Origin: Vibrio nereis NBRC 15637
Lineage (GTDB): Bacteria; Pseudomonadota; Gammaproteobacteria; Enterobacterales; Vibrionaceae
Direction of reading: 5' to 3'
Length of the DNA stretch: 64,000 nt
NCBI RefSeq assembly: GCF_001591105.1
Contig: NZ_BCUD01000001.1
Coordinates: forward strand, 434,001 to 498,000
Shown: positions 27,060 through 35,905 of the stretch, in pieces
How positions within the stretch are numbered: position 1 is the first letter of the stretch
Layout of the letters: the number at the start of each line of letters is the position of its first letter
Position numbers and translations under genes: made by a program
Notes under the pieces: model-generated
What the model saw: the letters and a program-made list of their open reading frames with translations, nothing else
Told to the model about the DNA's origin: nothing
Databases searched by the model: none

Positions 27060-27680
27060 TTATTTCTCTTTGGTCGTGAAAATGGTCCATTCTTCCACGA
27101 CTTGTTGACTTAAGCCAACCACTGTGGCGGTGACGCGTCGGTTGAGTGCGTGAGATATCTCATCATTGCCTTCTGCTTGCACTCGGTTTTCACCATAACC
27201 AACAATCGTTACGCGTTTTGGTGATATCCCATAAGACAGCAACTTATCTTGAACAGCGTGTGCACGCTTTTTAGATAACGCTAGATTGTATTCAGGGGCA
27301 CCGACACGACTTGCATACCCTTGAATCTGAATCGAAGCCGAATCATATTTCTTCAAAAAATCTGACATGGTTTTGATTTGCCCAGCGAACATAGGCTTAA
27401 TAGCGTACGAATCATTGTCAAACAATATTCTTAACTTGCGCTCTTCTGCTGCTTTTCTAGCGGCTCCACAGCCATCATTGTCGACAAGAGACCCTAGAGG
27501 AGTTTCAGGACATATATCTCGTGCATTGACAACGCCATCGCGATCATCGTCAGTGAGGTCAGAAATCTGATCAGCAACCGGAGGGGGCATATAATCGTAC
27601 TCTTCTTTCATATTTTCAGCGCTGGCTTGCAGTGAAAAAATAAGAGCCATAGAGAGCGGGATGAGGTATAGCTTTTTCAT
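27060..27680 (-). CDS. OmpA-family outer membrane/peptidoglycan-binding protein
   Basis: ATG 27680 follows GGAG and gives a 206-residue protein with a signal peptide (MKKLYLIPLSMALIFSLQASA). A thrombospondin type 3-like calcium motif DDDRDGVVNARDICPETP (about residues 42-59) precedes a C-terminal OmpA domain with IQIQGYASRVGAPEYNLALS and ALNRRVTATV, which binds peptidoglycan. There is no N-terminal beta-barrel. It begins one base after the TolC-like stop, so the two are co-expressed. Together with the divergent secreted protein this resembles loci that export LapA-type adhesins. The C-terminal tail VVEEWTIFTTKEK is extra. Confidence 0.88.
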   Translation of the reverse strand: MKKLYLIPLSMALIFSLQASAENMKEEYDYMPPPVADQISDLTDDDRDGVVNARDICPETPLGSLVDNDGCGAARKAAEERKLRILFDNDSYAIKPMFAGQIKTMSDFLKKYDSASIQIQGYASRVGAPEYNLALSKKRAHAVQDKLLSYGISPKRVTIVGYGENRVQAEGNDEISHALNRRVTATVVGLSQQVVEEWTIFTTKEK

Positions 27681-27681
27681 A

Positions 27682-28995
27682 TTAATACTCCACTCGTTCA
27701 GACCATTCTTCAGGTGTATCAACCAAGAGTGCGTCAAGCAACGTTCCCGTCGCGTTCATCACCCTGTATTTTGCATATTGTTCAGCGTAATGCGCGTCTA
27801 GGTAATCTTTTCGAGCCTCGAAGAGTTCATTTTCGGTGTTGAGCAAATCGAGTAATGTGCGCTGTCCAATCCGATATTGTTTTTCATAGGCGATAACGGT
27901 TTTAGACGCCGAGTCCACATGGTCAGCCAAGAACTCTTTCTGCTGAAGTGTTAAATCCAAAGCACTCCAAGATAGACGTAAGCCTTCTTCAACTTGTCTA
28001 AATGCATTGTCACGAAGATCTTTTGCTTGGTTGAGCTGGAAAGCGGCTTTGTCTGCAAGGTCCCTATCTGAACCACCATTAAACAGGTTATATCTCATTC
28101 TTAGCATGGCGAGTGTTTCATCGCTTCGGCCTTCATCTCCGCCTGCATCATCCCGCCATGATTGACTAGCCTCAATGGAAAACGTGGGATAATAAGTACC
28201 TTTCGATTGCTTGTACTGGAAGCGGGCAGAATCTACGTCAACCTGGGAAACCTTAATTACAGGATGGTTCTCAAAAGCTTCGTCCAATGCTTCCGTCAGT
28301 GACAGAGGCAACTTAGATTCGTCGGCTCTTGGATAAATTAAGCCTGATGGAGATTGCCCAACTAAGCGGGTAAATTGCGTGTGGGTATCAATCATGTTGT
28401 TCTGTGCCGCCAGCAAATTGCCGTGTGCTTTGGCTATTCTAGCCTCAACTTGTGACACATCGGCGGTTGAACCTACGCCAGACTGAGCGCGGCGTTTGAT
28501 GTCACGATAGATATCTTTGTGCACGGCTAAATTGCTTTCTGAAAGGGCCAGTACTTCTGTCGCTTTCACTGCTTCTAGATAGACACTGGTTACTTTGAGT
28601 GCCAAGTCTGAGGCATCCGAAATCAATTGTTGTCTGACAGACTCTGCATCCGCCGCGGTTCGGTCCATATCATTAAGCGTAGCAGATCCGTCCCACAGCA
28701 ACTGGTTTAAGCTTAGCGTGGCTTCTTTACGCGTTAGATCCGTGTCCTGTCGCCCTGTTGAGTCAGCAGGGTCTATTCCTTCGTAACCAATGCCAGCATC
28801 TAAGTCCAAACTAGGTAAATAGGCACCACCGGCAGCAGAATTTTCTTTTACAGCACTTTGGAATTCGTTATATGTCGCTTTTATTTCTGGATTAGTCGCT
28901 AAGGTGATTGCGACCGCCTGTTCTAGTGTCTGGCCATAAGAGTTCATACTCGCCAAGAGAATGCAGCTCGCCAGCATTGATTTTTTCCAATTCAA
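27682..28995 (-). CDS. TolC-family outer membrane secretion channel (LapE/AggA-like)
   Basis: TTG 28995 is chosen as the start: a perfect AAGGAGG (29001-29007 on the minus strand) lies five bases upstream, giving MNWKKSMLASCILLASMNSYG as signal peptide. The next ATG is too far from that SD and a TTG at 29043 has no support. The 437-residue mature protein shows the two repeated TolC halves, with LEQAVAITLATNPEIKATYNEFQSA and QYRIGQRTLLDLLNTENELF in the second helical repeat. It forms the outer membrane tunnel of type I secretion. The inner-membrane ABC exporter and membrane-fusion genes are not in the window. Confidence 0.9.
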   Translation of the reverse strand: MNWKKSMLASCILLASMNSYGQTLEQAVAITLATNPEIKATYNEFQSAVKENSAAGGAYLPSLDLDAGIGYEGIDPADSTGRQDTDLTRKEATLSLNQLLWDGSATLNDMDRTAADAESVRQQLISDASDLALKVTSVYLEAVKATEVLALSESNLAVHKDIYRDIKRRAQSGVGSTADVSQVEARIAKAHGNLLAAQNNMIDTHTQFTRLVGQSPSGLIYPRADESKLPLSLTEALDEAFENHPVIKVSQVDVDSARFQYKQSKGTYYPTFSIEASQSWRDDAGGDEGRSDETLAMLRMRYNLFNGGSDRDLADKAAFQLNQAKDLRDNAFRQVEEGLRLSWSALDLTLQQKEFLADHVDSASKTVIAYEKQYRIGQRTLLDLLNTENELFEARKDYLDAHYAEQYAKYRVMNATGTLLDALLVDTPEEWSERVEY

Positions 28996-29298
28996 AGTAG
29001 CCTCCTTAATCGTGACTGCCAACCTTTTGAAGTGTGGAATCAAGCATTAAAAGTGATAGTTGCAAGTGGGTGTTTAAGAAAAGCGTAGCCTATAAAAAAT
29101 GGAAAGTTAGACGCTCGACAAAAATAAAGGCCATTTAAATTATCAAATTATCATTTTTCGTTAGGACTTTTATGTCATTCGGTGGATTGTCGCTTTGTGG
29201 AACACTAGCTTTAAAGTGTGCATAAATGCGCTGAAACGGTGGCTGTGCAGTGATTTTTAATAACAGCATCGTGAGCCAAATAACTAGGAAGTCTGGCT

Positions 29299-31140
29299 AT
29301 GAAAACGAACAACCTTGCAACATTATTAGCACTATCAAACACCACCGTGGTGATTGATATCAACGGACAAATTCGAGAGCTACTACCAGGTGAAGTTCCA
29401 GGTCCTGGAGAGGTCATCGTGGTGTTGGGTCAAGGTGCAACGGCTGTATCCGATCTTGAAGCTCAGTTGGTTGTGGATGATGGCACAGCAACGAATATTA
29501 ATATCGATGATGAGATAGCAGCTGTTATACAGCAAATTGAGCAGGGTGGAGACCCGACTCAAGACCCGGAACTAGCAACCGCAGCTGGCGGAGAAGGTGG
29601 ATCTAGCCCTACAACTACAGGGGCCATTCAAAGAACAGGTGCCGAGACACTTGCTTCCACTATGTTCGAAACAACAGGCTTAGAATCTCAAGGTCTTTCT
29701 GAAACGCAAAGCTTGGCGCTTTTGGATATCCTTCGTCAAAACGCGGTTTTAGGGGCGGACGATGGTGGTGATGACAACGGCGGTGGTGGTGACAACGGTG
29801 GTGGTGGTGACGAGCCGCCAGAGGAAGACAACACGCCGCCTAACGCAAACTCGTTTGAAGTCGATGTTGATGATTCGGAGTCAGTGCCTATCATTTTCGA
29901 CTCTGACAATCAGTGCCTAGATAATATATCCGATTTAGAAGATGATGCAGCTGGCATTCAGCTTAGCATTATGATCACGAGTCTTCCTGCCAACGGCACA
30001 CTGTTTTATACGGATGATGAAGGGGCAACCCGAGCACTAACTGAAGACGACTTACATGTGCTAGGAGCTGAGGTTGACCCAAATAAATTATTCGATCCAG
30101 ACAGCATTAGCTATGTGCCAGATAGCAATGACGACTCAGTCGAAATAGGCTGTATTGGTGATCCGAGTGACGTTGTTTCAGGAGAGGACGGTTTTTACAA
30201 CTGGGGTGAGTTTGTCAGTAAAACTGAACGTCTGGTAACACTAGAGAACGGTAATACGATAGGTATTTCTCTGGTAAACAATAATGGTAAAGAGTTGGTT
30301 CAGTATGACGATCTTGACCCGCACATAGGCTGGGGGCTTGGGGACAGTGATGGTAATGGCTTAAACAAGGACGAGACGCTAATTATTGACCTAAGTGATA
30401 ACCCTCTGGAGACAGTTAGCTTTGGACTCGATGGCTGGGGTGGGCATTTTGTTTCCACCAGTAATCTCTATGTCGAAGTTACCTACACTTTGCAAGACGG
30501 CTCCGTTTACGTTGAACAATATCAGAAAACAGAAGGTGATGTAGGGAATGACACTATTCTCTACGAATTCAGTTATGCGTCACTAGACAACCCGATAGTA
30601 CAGATGGAAATGACGTCAAATGGTGGTAATTGGGTTTTAAGATACTTGTCGAGTGAGCCTGACGTACCTGAAGATGACTCTTTTACCTATGTTGCAGTCG
30701 ACTCTGAGTTAGCAACCAGCGAAGAAGCGACGGTTACTTTAGATATGGATGATTCATCGGACTGCACAATTGTATGGGCAGAGCACGGGGATGAGGTGAT
30801 TGTTGGTGATGAAAGCGTCAACTGGTTCACTTGGTTGGACGATGCTTTGGATAATGGTACCGATGTTGTGCAAAACTTTGATTTAGGATGTGACTTGATT
30901 GACATTACAGACATACTTGAATCAGACGAAAATATCTCACTTGAAGCACTGATAGAGCGGGTGGATGTAAGTCTTGATGAAAATAATCTAGTGTTCACAG
31001 TCAGTGACAATGGCAGCGAGCAAACCATCGTGCTGGAAGACTGTGTTGACGCATTTGCTGAAGCGGGATTTATTCAGGATAACAGCATCACCAACGAGCT
31101 GGAAATGCTTGCGCAAGTACTGAAAACAGATGCCGCATAG
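29299..31140 (+). CDS. Compact LapA-like type I secreted protein with retention module
   Basis: The 613-residue acidic protein begins with a retention module (residues 1-92), the fold that plugs the TolC-like channel, and then a TAAG site at 94-97 in DPTQDPELATAAGGEG, matching the LapG cleavage context of Pseudomonas LapA. A Gly/Asp linker (153-181) leads to a T1SS-type domain (about 185-285) and a region with an EF-hand-like loop GDSDGNGLNKDE (348-359). The end (about 510-600) looks like the T1SS-143/VC_A0849 C-terminal secretion target (GTDVVQNFDLG, LEDCVDAF). LapA adhesins run to thousands of residues with many repeats; this has almost none. Five cysteines are unusual for the class. Confidence 0.82.
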   Translation: MKTNNLATLLALSNTTVVIDINGQIRELLPGEVPGPGEVIVVLGQGATAVSDLEAQLVVDDGTATNINIDDEIAAVIQQIEQGGDPTQDPELATAAGGEGGSSPTTTGAIQRTGAETLASTMFETTGLESQGLSETQSLALLDILRQNAVLGADDGGDDNGGGGDNGGGGDEPPEEDNTPPNANSFEVDVDDSESVPIIFDSDNQCLDNISDLEDDAAGIQLSIMITSLPANGTLFYTDDEGATRALTEDDLHVLGAEVDPNKLFDPDSISYVPDSNDDSVEIGCIGDPSDVVSGEDGFYNWGEFVSKTERLVTLENGNTIGISLVNNNGKELVQYDDLDPHIGWGLGDSDGNGLNKDETLIIDLSDNPLETVSFGLDGWGGHFVSTSNLYVEVTYTLQDGSVYVEQYQKTEGDVGNDTILYEFSYASLDNPIVQMEMTSNGGNWVLRYLSSEPDVPEDDSFTYVAVDSELATSEEATVTLDMDDSSDCTIVWAEHGDEVIVGDESVNWFTWLDDALDNGTDVVQNFDLGCDLIDITDILESDENISLEALIERVDVSLDENNLVFTVSDNGSEQTIVLEDCVDAFAEAGFIQDNSITNELEMLAQVLKTDAA

Positions 31141-31163
31141 ATCTAAGAAAACGACAAATATTT

Positions 31164-31190
31164 AAGCTGGCTTTTGGGCCAGCTTTTTTT
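31164..31190 (+). terminator. Terminator of the LapA-like gene
   Basis: AAGCTGGC (31164-31171), loop TTTTGG, GCCAGCTT (31178-31185), then a run of Ts to 31190. Confidence 0.9.
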
Positions 31191-31259
31191 GTTAAAGCTA
31201 ATAACACAACTGTAGTTTAGGTATAAAAAATGGTTGCCAGAATATTTTAATTTGTGATA

Positions 31260-31640
31260 TTTTCGCGCGCAATCTCGGAGTTGAGTCTAAGCAGACATTC
31301 TGGGGGATACGCGAGGTGACTATTCGGGCTGAGTAGGCAGCACGTAGGGTAGGTATCGATAAGGCCTTTTATCGATAGACGGGATACTATTGTCGCGTTG
31401 CGACAAGTGAATGGGAAACCCAACATTGAACTCACTTAATAAACACACACTAATCAGCTTAGTTCTTCCTGAATGCCCTGTTTTAGAAGACAGATGCATT
31501 ACTGAACCTTGATTTGTTTACCGGACAAGTACTCCATCTAATGATGGAGCAATTTTGCACGCACGTTGTTTAAAATAACGTGAAATGATCTGCTTTATTT
31601 CTGTAGGTGAATTCCTGCAAGAAAGACGAACTCATTTCAA
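31260..31640 (+). promoter_or_regulatory. Long structured 5' leader of the norspermidine operon, probable DABA-DC-AT RNA motif
   Basis: About 380 bp between the previous terminator and the fusion gene contain no convincing ORF but several hairpins: TATCGATAA/TTATCGATA (31354-31362 with 31369-31377), TTGTCGC/GCGACAA (31390-31396 with 31400-31406) and CTCCATC/GATGGAG (31532-31538 with 31543-31549). From established knowledge, a conserved RNA structure named DABA-DC-AT occurs upstream of genes for a diaminobutyrate decarboxylase/aminotransferase fusion, exactly the gene that follows. I identify it by context, not by checking the covariance model. It likely controls the operon in response to a polyamine-related signal (inference). 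Confidence 0.6.
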
Positions 31641-31649
31641 GGGATAATC

Positions 31650-34538
31650 ATGAGCACAGCCTTTGAAGTCGATACGAATACTATCGCAACCCCATTTTCT
31701 ACTCAGATCCCAGCAGTAGAAGGTATTTATGATCTAACTCCAGACCAAGTGTTGTTGGATCAAGAGCAGCACGAATCTGAAGTTCGTTCTTATCCGCGTC
31801 GCTTACCGATTGCTATTAAGCAAGCGTATGGCGCGTTGGTTGAAGATACACGTGGCCAGTTGTTCTTAGACTGCCTTGCTGGTGCCGGTACGTTGGCATT
31901 GGGTTACAACCACCCAGAAATCAACCAAGCGTTAAAAGATCAACTAGACAGCGGTTTGCCTTATCAGACGCTTGATATTGCGACCAAAGCAAAAACGGAC
32001 TTTATCCAAGCGGTTAAAAACTTCCTGCCACAGCAACTAGCAGATAACTGCGTAGTGCAGTTCTGTGGTCCTTCAGGCGCAGATGCAGTAGAAGCTGCGA
32101 TTAAGCTGGCAAAACAAACCACTGGCCGCAATACCATGTTTGCGTTCCGCGGTGCCTACCATGGTATGACTAATGGCACCATGGGCATGATGGGGAACTT
32201 GGGCACTAAAGCGCGTCGCACTGGCTTGATGTCAGACGTACACTTTATGCCATTCCCATATAATTTACGCTGTCCGTTTGGCCTAGGTGGTGATGAAGGT
32301 GCGAAAGCAAGCATCCGATACATCGAACGTCTTCTAAACGATGATGAAGCGGGCATTATGAAGCCAGCAGCGATTGTTGTTGAGCCCGTACAAGGCGAAG
32401 GCGGTGTTATCCCGGCTCCGGCTTTCTGGTTACGCGAACTTCGTCGTATCTGTGATGTGCACGGTATTCTTCTTATCCTTGATGAGATTCAATGTGGTGT
32501 CGGCAAGACGGGCTATAACTTCGCCTTTGAAGAAGCTGGTATCGTTCCTGATGTTCTCTGTTTGTCAAAAGCGATTGGTGGTGGTATGCCAATGTCGCTT
32601 CTTGTGATCAACAAGCAGCACGATACTTGGAAGCCAGGCGAACACACAGGGACTTTCCGTGGTAACCAACTGGCTATGGTCTCTGGTGCAAAAGCCTTAG
32701 AGATCATTGAACGCGATAACTTGGTTGAACACGCCAATATTGCTGGTCAATACTTACGTCATGGCCTAGAAGCGATGCAAAAGCGCGTAGACTGTATTGC
32801 AGAAGTGCGCGGTAAAGGCCTGATGCTGGGTGTTGAAATCCGCAAGCCAGGTAATGAACTTAATAAATTTGGTGAGCCAGTCGCGGACGGTGAACTGACG
32901 CTGAAGATTCAGCGTGCAGCGCTAGAGCGTGGCTTAATGGTTGAGAAGGGTGGTCGTGAAGGCTCGGTGATTCGCTTCCTACCTCCGTTAATCATCTCTT
33001 TTGAACAAATCGACTTTGCGCTGCGCGTCATGGAAGAAGCAATTCTTGTGGCTGGTGGCAACAAGGTTGATGCTGAACACACGAATGAGAGCTGGAAGCA
33101 ACATTTCATCCATACGGGTGAGATGGGCAGTGCAGAGTTCTCTAAAGTGATGAATCACACCACAGCAGCGATGAAGTCTGTATTTGAGCAAGTAAAAGCG
33201 CCTTACTCGGGTCTTGAACCTAAGTTGTTAGAACACGCGATTAATGCGGTAGACCTAGATAACAAGAACGCGCCACTGATCGATGTTATCGGTGAAACTG
33301 CGGACTTGGTAGCGAAGAATTCTATCTTTGTTCAGCATCCAGATTGCATTGCGCACCTGCACACTCCACCGTTGATGCCAGCAGTAGCGGCAGAAGCAAT
33401 GATTGCGGCTCTTAACCAATCGATGGACTCTTGGGACCAAGCGTCTTCTGCGACTTATGTAGAGCAGAAAGTGGTTGATTGGTTGTGTGATAAGTACGAG
33501 CTAGGCGAGAAATCAGACGGCATTTTCACTAGTGGCGGTACGCAGAGCAACCAAATGGGCCTCATGCTGGCTCGTGACTGGATTGCAGATAAGTTAAGCG
33601 GCCATTCTATTCAAAAGCTAGGGCTTCCCGATTACGCCGACAAGCTACGTATTGTCTGTTCGAATAAATCGCACTTCACGGTACAAAAGTCAGCGTCTTG
33701 GATGGGGTTGGGTGAAAAAGCGATTCTTGCCGTCGATGCCAATGCTGATGGTACGATGGACGTAACTAAGCTAGATGCTGTGATTGAACAAGCGAAGTCA
33801 GAAGGTTTGATTCCTTTCGCTATTGTGGGCACTGCTGGCACGACTGATCATGGCGCTATTGATGATCTCGACTTCATCGCCGATATGGCTGAAAAACACG
33901 AAATGTGGATGCACGTTGACGGCGCTTATGGTGGTGCATTGATTCTAAGCAGCCATAAAAATCGTCTGAAAGGCATTGAGCGCGCAGAGTCAGTCAGCGT
34001 GGATTTCCACAAGCTGTTCTACCAAACAATCAGCTGTGGTGCGCTGTTGGTTAATGACAAAGCCAACTTCAAGTTCTTGCTTCATCATGCAGATTACTTG
34101 AACCGCGAACACGATGAACTACCAAATTTGGTAGACAAGTCTATCGCAACGACTAAACGTTTTGACGCCTTGAAAGTCTTTATGACGATGCAAAACGTAG
34201 GGCCGAACACACTTGGTGAGATGTACGATCACTTATTGGGTCAGACGCAACAAGTTGCAAATCTTGTGCGCAACAGTGATGGATTTGAGCTATTGGCAGA
34301 GCCAGCTTTGTCGACTGTATTGTTCCGCGCGGTAAGCAGCGAAGCTGTCGATTTAGATGAACTCAACAAAGCTCTAAGACTGGAAGCGCTGGTTCGTGGC
34401 GTTGCGGTACTTGGAGAAACGGTAGTGGACGGCAAATCGGCGCTGAAATTCACTATTCTAAACCCTTGTTTGAAGATTTCGGATTTTGAATCTTTACTTA
34501 ATAAAATCAACATTCTAGCGGCTGAGCTAGTTAAATAA
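31650..34538 (+). CDS. Bifunctional diaminobutyrate aminotransferase/decarboxylase fusion
   Basis: The 962-residue protein joins two PLP enzymes. Residues 1 to about 460 are a class III aminotransferase (GPSGADAVEAAIKLA, LDEIQCGVGKTG, PLP Lys307 in CLSKAIGGG) that makes L-2,4-diaminobutyrate from aspartate semialdehyde. Residues about 480-962 are a group II decarboxylase (HVDGAYGGA, PLP Lys788 in DFHKLFY) that yields 1,3-diaminopropane. This is the first branch of the norspermidine pathway of vibrios. It is the first gene of the operon, 15 bp before the carboxynorspermidine synthase gene, and follows a long RNA leader. Start ATG 31650 has AGGGA upstream. Confidence 0.95.
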   Translation: MSTAFEVDTNTIATPFSTQIPAVEGIYDLTPDQVLLDQEQHESEVRSYPRRLPIAIKQAYGALVEDTRGQLFLDCLAGAGTLALGYNHPEINQALKDQLDSGLPYQTLDIATKAKTDFIQAVKNFLPQQLADNCVVQFCGPSGADAVEAAIKLAKQTTGRNTMFAFRGAYHGMTNGTMGMMGNLGTKARRTGLMSDVHFMPFPYNLRCPFGLGGDEGAKASIRYIERLLNDDEAGIMKPAAIVVEPVQGEGGVIPAPAFWLRELRRICDVHGILLILDEIQCGVGKTGYNFAFEEAGIVPDVLCLSKAIGGGMPMSLLVINKQHDTWKPGEHTGTFRGNQLAMVSGAKALEIIERDNLVEHANIAGQYLRHGLEAMQKRVDCIAEVRGKGLMLGVEIRKPGNELNKFGEPVADGELTLKIQRAALERGLMVEKGGREGSVIRFLPPLIISFEQIDFALRVMEEAILVAGGNKVDAEHTNESWKQHFIHTGEMGSAEFSKVMNHTTAAMKSVFEQVKAPYSGLEPKLLEHAINAVDLDNKNAPLIDVIGETADLVAKNSIFVQHPDCIAHLHTPPLMPAVAAEAMIAALNQSMDSWDQASSATYVEQKVVDWLCDKYELGEKSDGIFTSGGTQSNQMGLMLARDWIADKLSGHSIQKLGLPDYADKLRIVCSNKSHFTVQKSASWMGLGEKAILAVDANADGTMDVTKLDAVIEQAKSEGLIPFAIVGTAGTTDHGAIDDLDFIADMAEKHEMWMHVDGAYGGALILSSHKNRLKGIERAESVSVDFHKLFYQTISCGALLVNDKANFKFLLHHADYLNREHDELPNLVDKSIATTKRFDALKVFMTMQNVGPNTLGEMYDHLLGQTQQVANLVRNSDGFELLAEPALSTVLFRAVSSEAVDLDELNKALRLEALVRGVAVLGETVVDGKSALKFTILNPCLKISDFESLLNKINILAAELVK

Positions 34539-34553
34539 AGGTAACGGAAAACT

Positions 34554-35798
34554 ATGGCAGTTCTACAGATTGGTGCAGGCGGCGTTGGCTGGGTAGTTGC
34601 ACACAAAGCAGCTCAAAACAACGACGTTCTGGGTGATATTACAATCGCATCACGTACCGTTGGTAAGTGTGAGAAAATCATCGGGTCTATTCAGAAGAAA
34701 AACAACCTGAAAGATTCAACTAAGAAGCTAGAAGCTCGCGCAGTAAATGCTGACGACGTAGATTCATTGGTTGCTCTTATTAAAGAAGTTCAGCCTGACC
34801 TTGTGATCAACGCAGGTCCTCCATGGGTAAACATGTCCATTATGGAAGCGTGTTACCAAGCGAAAGTGTCTTACCTAGATACTTCAGTAGCGGTTGACCT
34901 ATGTTCAGAAGGCCAGCAAGTTCCACAAGCTTATGACTGGCAGTGGGGCTACCGTGAGAAGTTCGCAGAAGCGGGCATCACAGGTATTCTAGGGGCTGGT
35001 TTCGATCCGGGCGTAGTGTCTGTATTTGCTGCGTACGCAGTGAAGCACCTGTTCGATGAAATCGACACAATCGACGTGATGGATGTAAACGCAGGTGACC
35101 ACGGTAAGAAGTTCGCAACGAACTTTGACCCAGAAACCAACATGCTAGAGATCCAAGGCGATTCTTTCTACTGGGAAAGCGGCGAGTGGAAACAAGTACC
35201 TTGTCACTCTCGTATGCTTGAGTTTGAATTCCCGAACTGTGGTTCACACAAAGTGTACTCAATGGCGCACGATGAAGTTCGCTCTATGCAGGAGTTCATC
35301 CCAGCTAAGCGTATCGAGTTCTGGATGGGTTTCGGTGACCGTTACCTGAACTATTTCAACGTAATGCGCGATATTGGCCTATTAAGCCCAGATCCGCTAA
35401 CGTTGCACGATGGTACAGTGGTACAGCCTCTACACGTATTGAAAGCGCTACTACCAGACCCAACGTCACTAGCTCCGGGTTACACTGGCCTAACGTGCAT
35501 CGGTACATGGGTTCAAGGTAAGAAAGATGGTAAAGAGCGCAGCGTGTTCATCTACAACAATGCTGACCACGAAGTGGCTTACGAAGATGTAGAACATCAG
35601 GCAATCTCTTACACCACTGGTGTACCAGCGATCACTGCTGCGCTGCAATTCTTCCGCGGTAAGTGGGCAGACAAAGGCGTGTTCAACATGGAGCAACTAG
35701 ACCCAGATCCGTTCCTAGAAACAATGCCATCTATCGGTCTCGACTGGCACGTTCAAGAGCTGGAACCAGGTCAACCTGTGATCCACAAATTAAAATAA
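34554..35798 (+). CDS. Carboxynorspermidine synthase (dehydrogenase)
   Basis: The 414-residue protein has a saccharopine-dehydrogenase-type fold beginning with the Rossmann motif VLQIGAGGVGWVVAHKAAQ and a second conserved piece GILGAGFDPGVVSVFAAYA. In vibrios this family reductively condenses 1,3-diaminopropane with aspartate semialdehyde using NADPH to form carboxynorspermidine. It lies between the diaminobutyrate fusion gene and nspC, which settles the assignment over saccharopine dehydrogenase. Codon use is strongly biased, suggesting high expression. A hairpin downstream may lower nspC transcription. Confidence 0.94.
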   Translation: MAVLQIGAGGVGWVVAHKAAQNNDVLGDITIASRTVGKCEKIIGSIQKKNNLKDSTKKLEARAVNADDVDSLVALIKEVQPDLVINAGPPWVNMSIMEACYQAKVSYLDTSVAVDLCSEGQQVPQAYDWQWGYREKFAEAGITGILGAGFDPGVVSVFAAYAVKHLFDEIDTIDVMDVNAGDHGKKFATNFDPETNMLEIQGDSFYWESGEWKQVPCHSRMLEFEFPNCGSHKVYSMAHDEVRSMQEFIPAKRIEFWMGFGDRYLNYFNVMRDIGLLSPDPLTLHDGTVVQPLHVLKALLPDPTSLAPGYTGLTCIGTWVQGKKDGKERSVFIYNNADHEVAYEDVEHQAISYTTGVPAITAALQFFRGKWADKGVFNMEQLDPDPFLETMPSIGLDWHVQELEPGQPVIHKLK

Positions 35799-35831
35799 GA
35801 ACTTAACCACTCTTATCTGAAATATAAATTT

Positions 35832-35860
35832 AAGCCGATGCGTTTGCGTCGGCTTTGTTC
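35832..35860 (+). terminator. Intra-operon hairpin, possible leaky terminator
   Basis: AAGCCGATGC (35832-35841), loop GTTT, GCGTCGGCTT (35846-35855), including one G-U pair, followed by TGTTCG, a weak T tract. It separates carboxynorspermidine synthase from nspC. Confidence 0.6.
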
Positions 35861-35905
35861 GATTTTATAGTGCCTCCGTTTAGGCGAGGGGCCCAAGGTA
35901 GTAAC

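Noticed and set aside
29758..29829. Gly/Asp-rich repeat in the LapA-like protein considered as RTX calcium repeats
   Set aside because: The GGGGDN runs do not follow the GGxGxDxxx nonapeptide pattern; treated as a flexible linker.
31300..31420. Lysine, glycine, TPP or cyclic di-GMP riboswitch in the norspermidine leader
   Set aside because: None of the conserved core motifs of these classes could be found; DABA-DC-AT fits the gene context better.
35855..35905. TTG start extending NspC upstream
   Set aside because: The extension begins inside the hairpin and is not part of the family; ATG 35906 gives the usual 377 residues.
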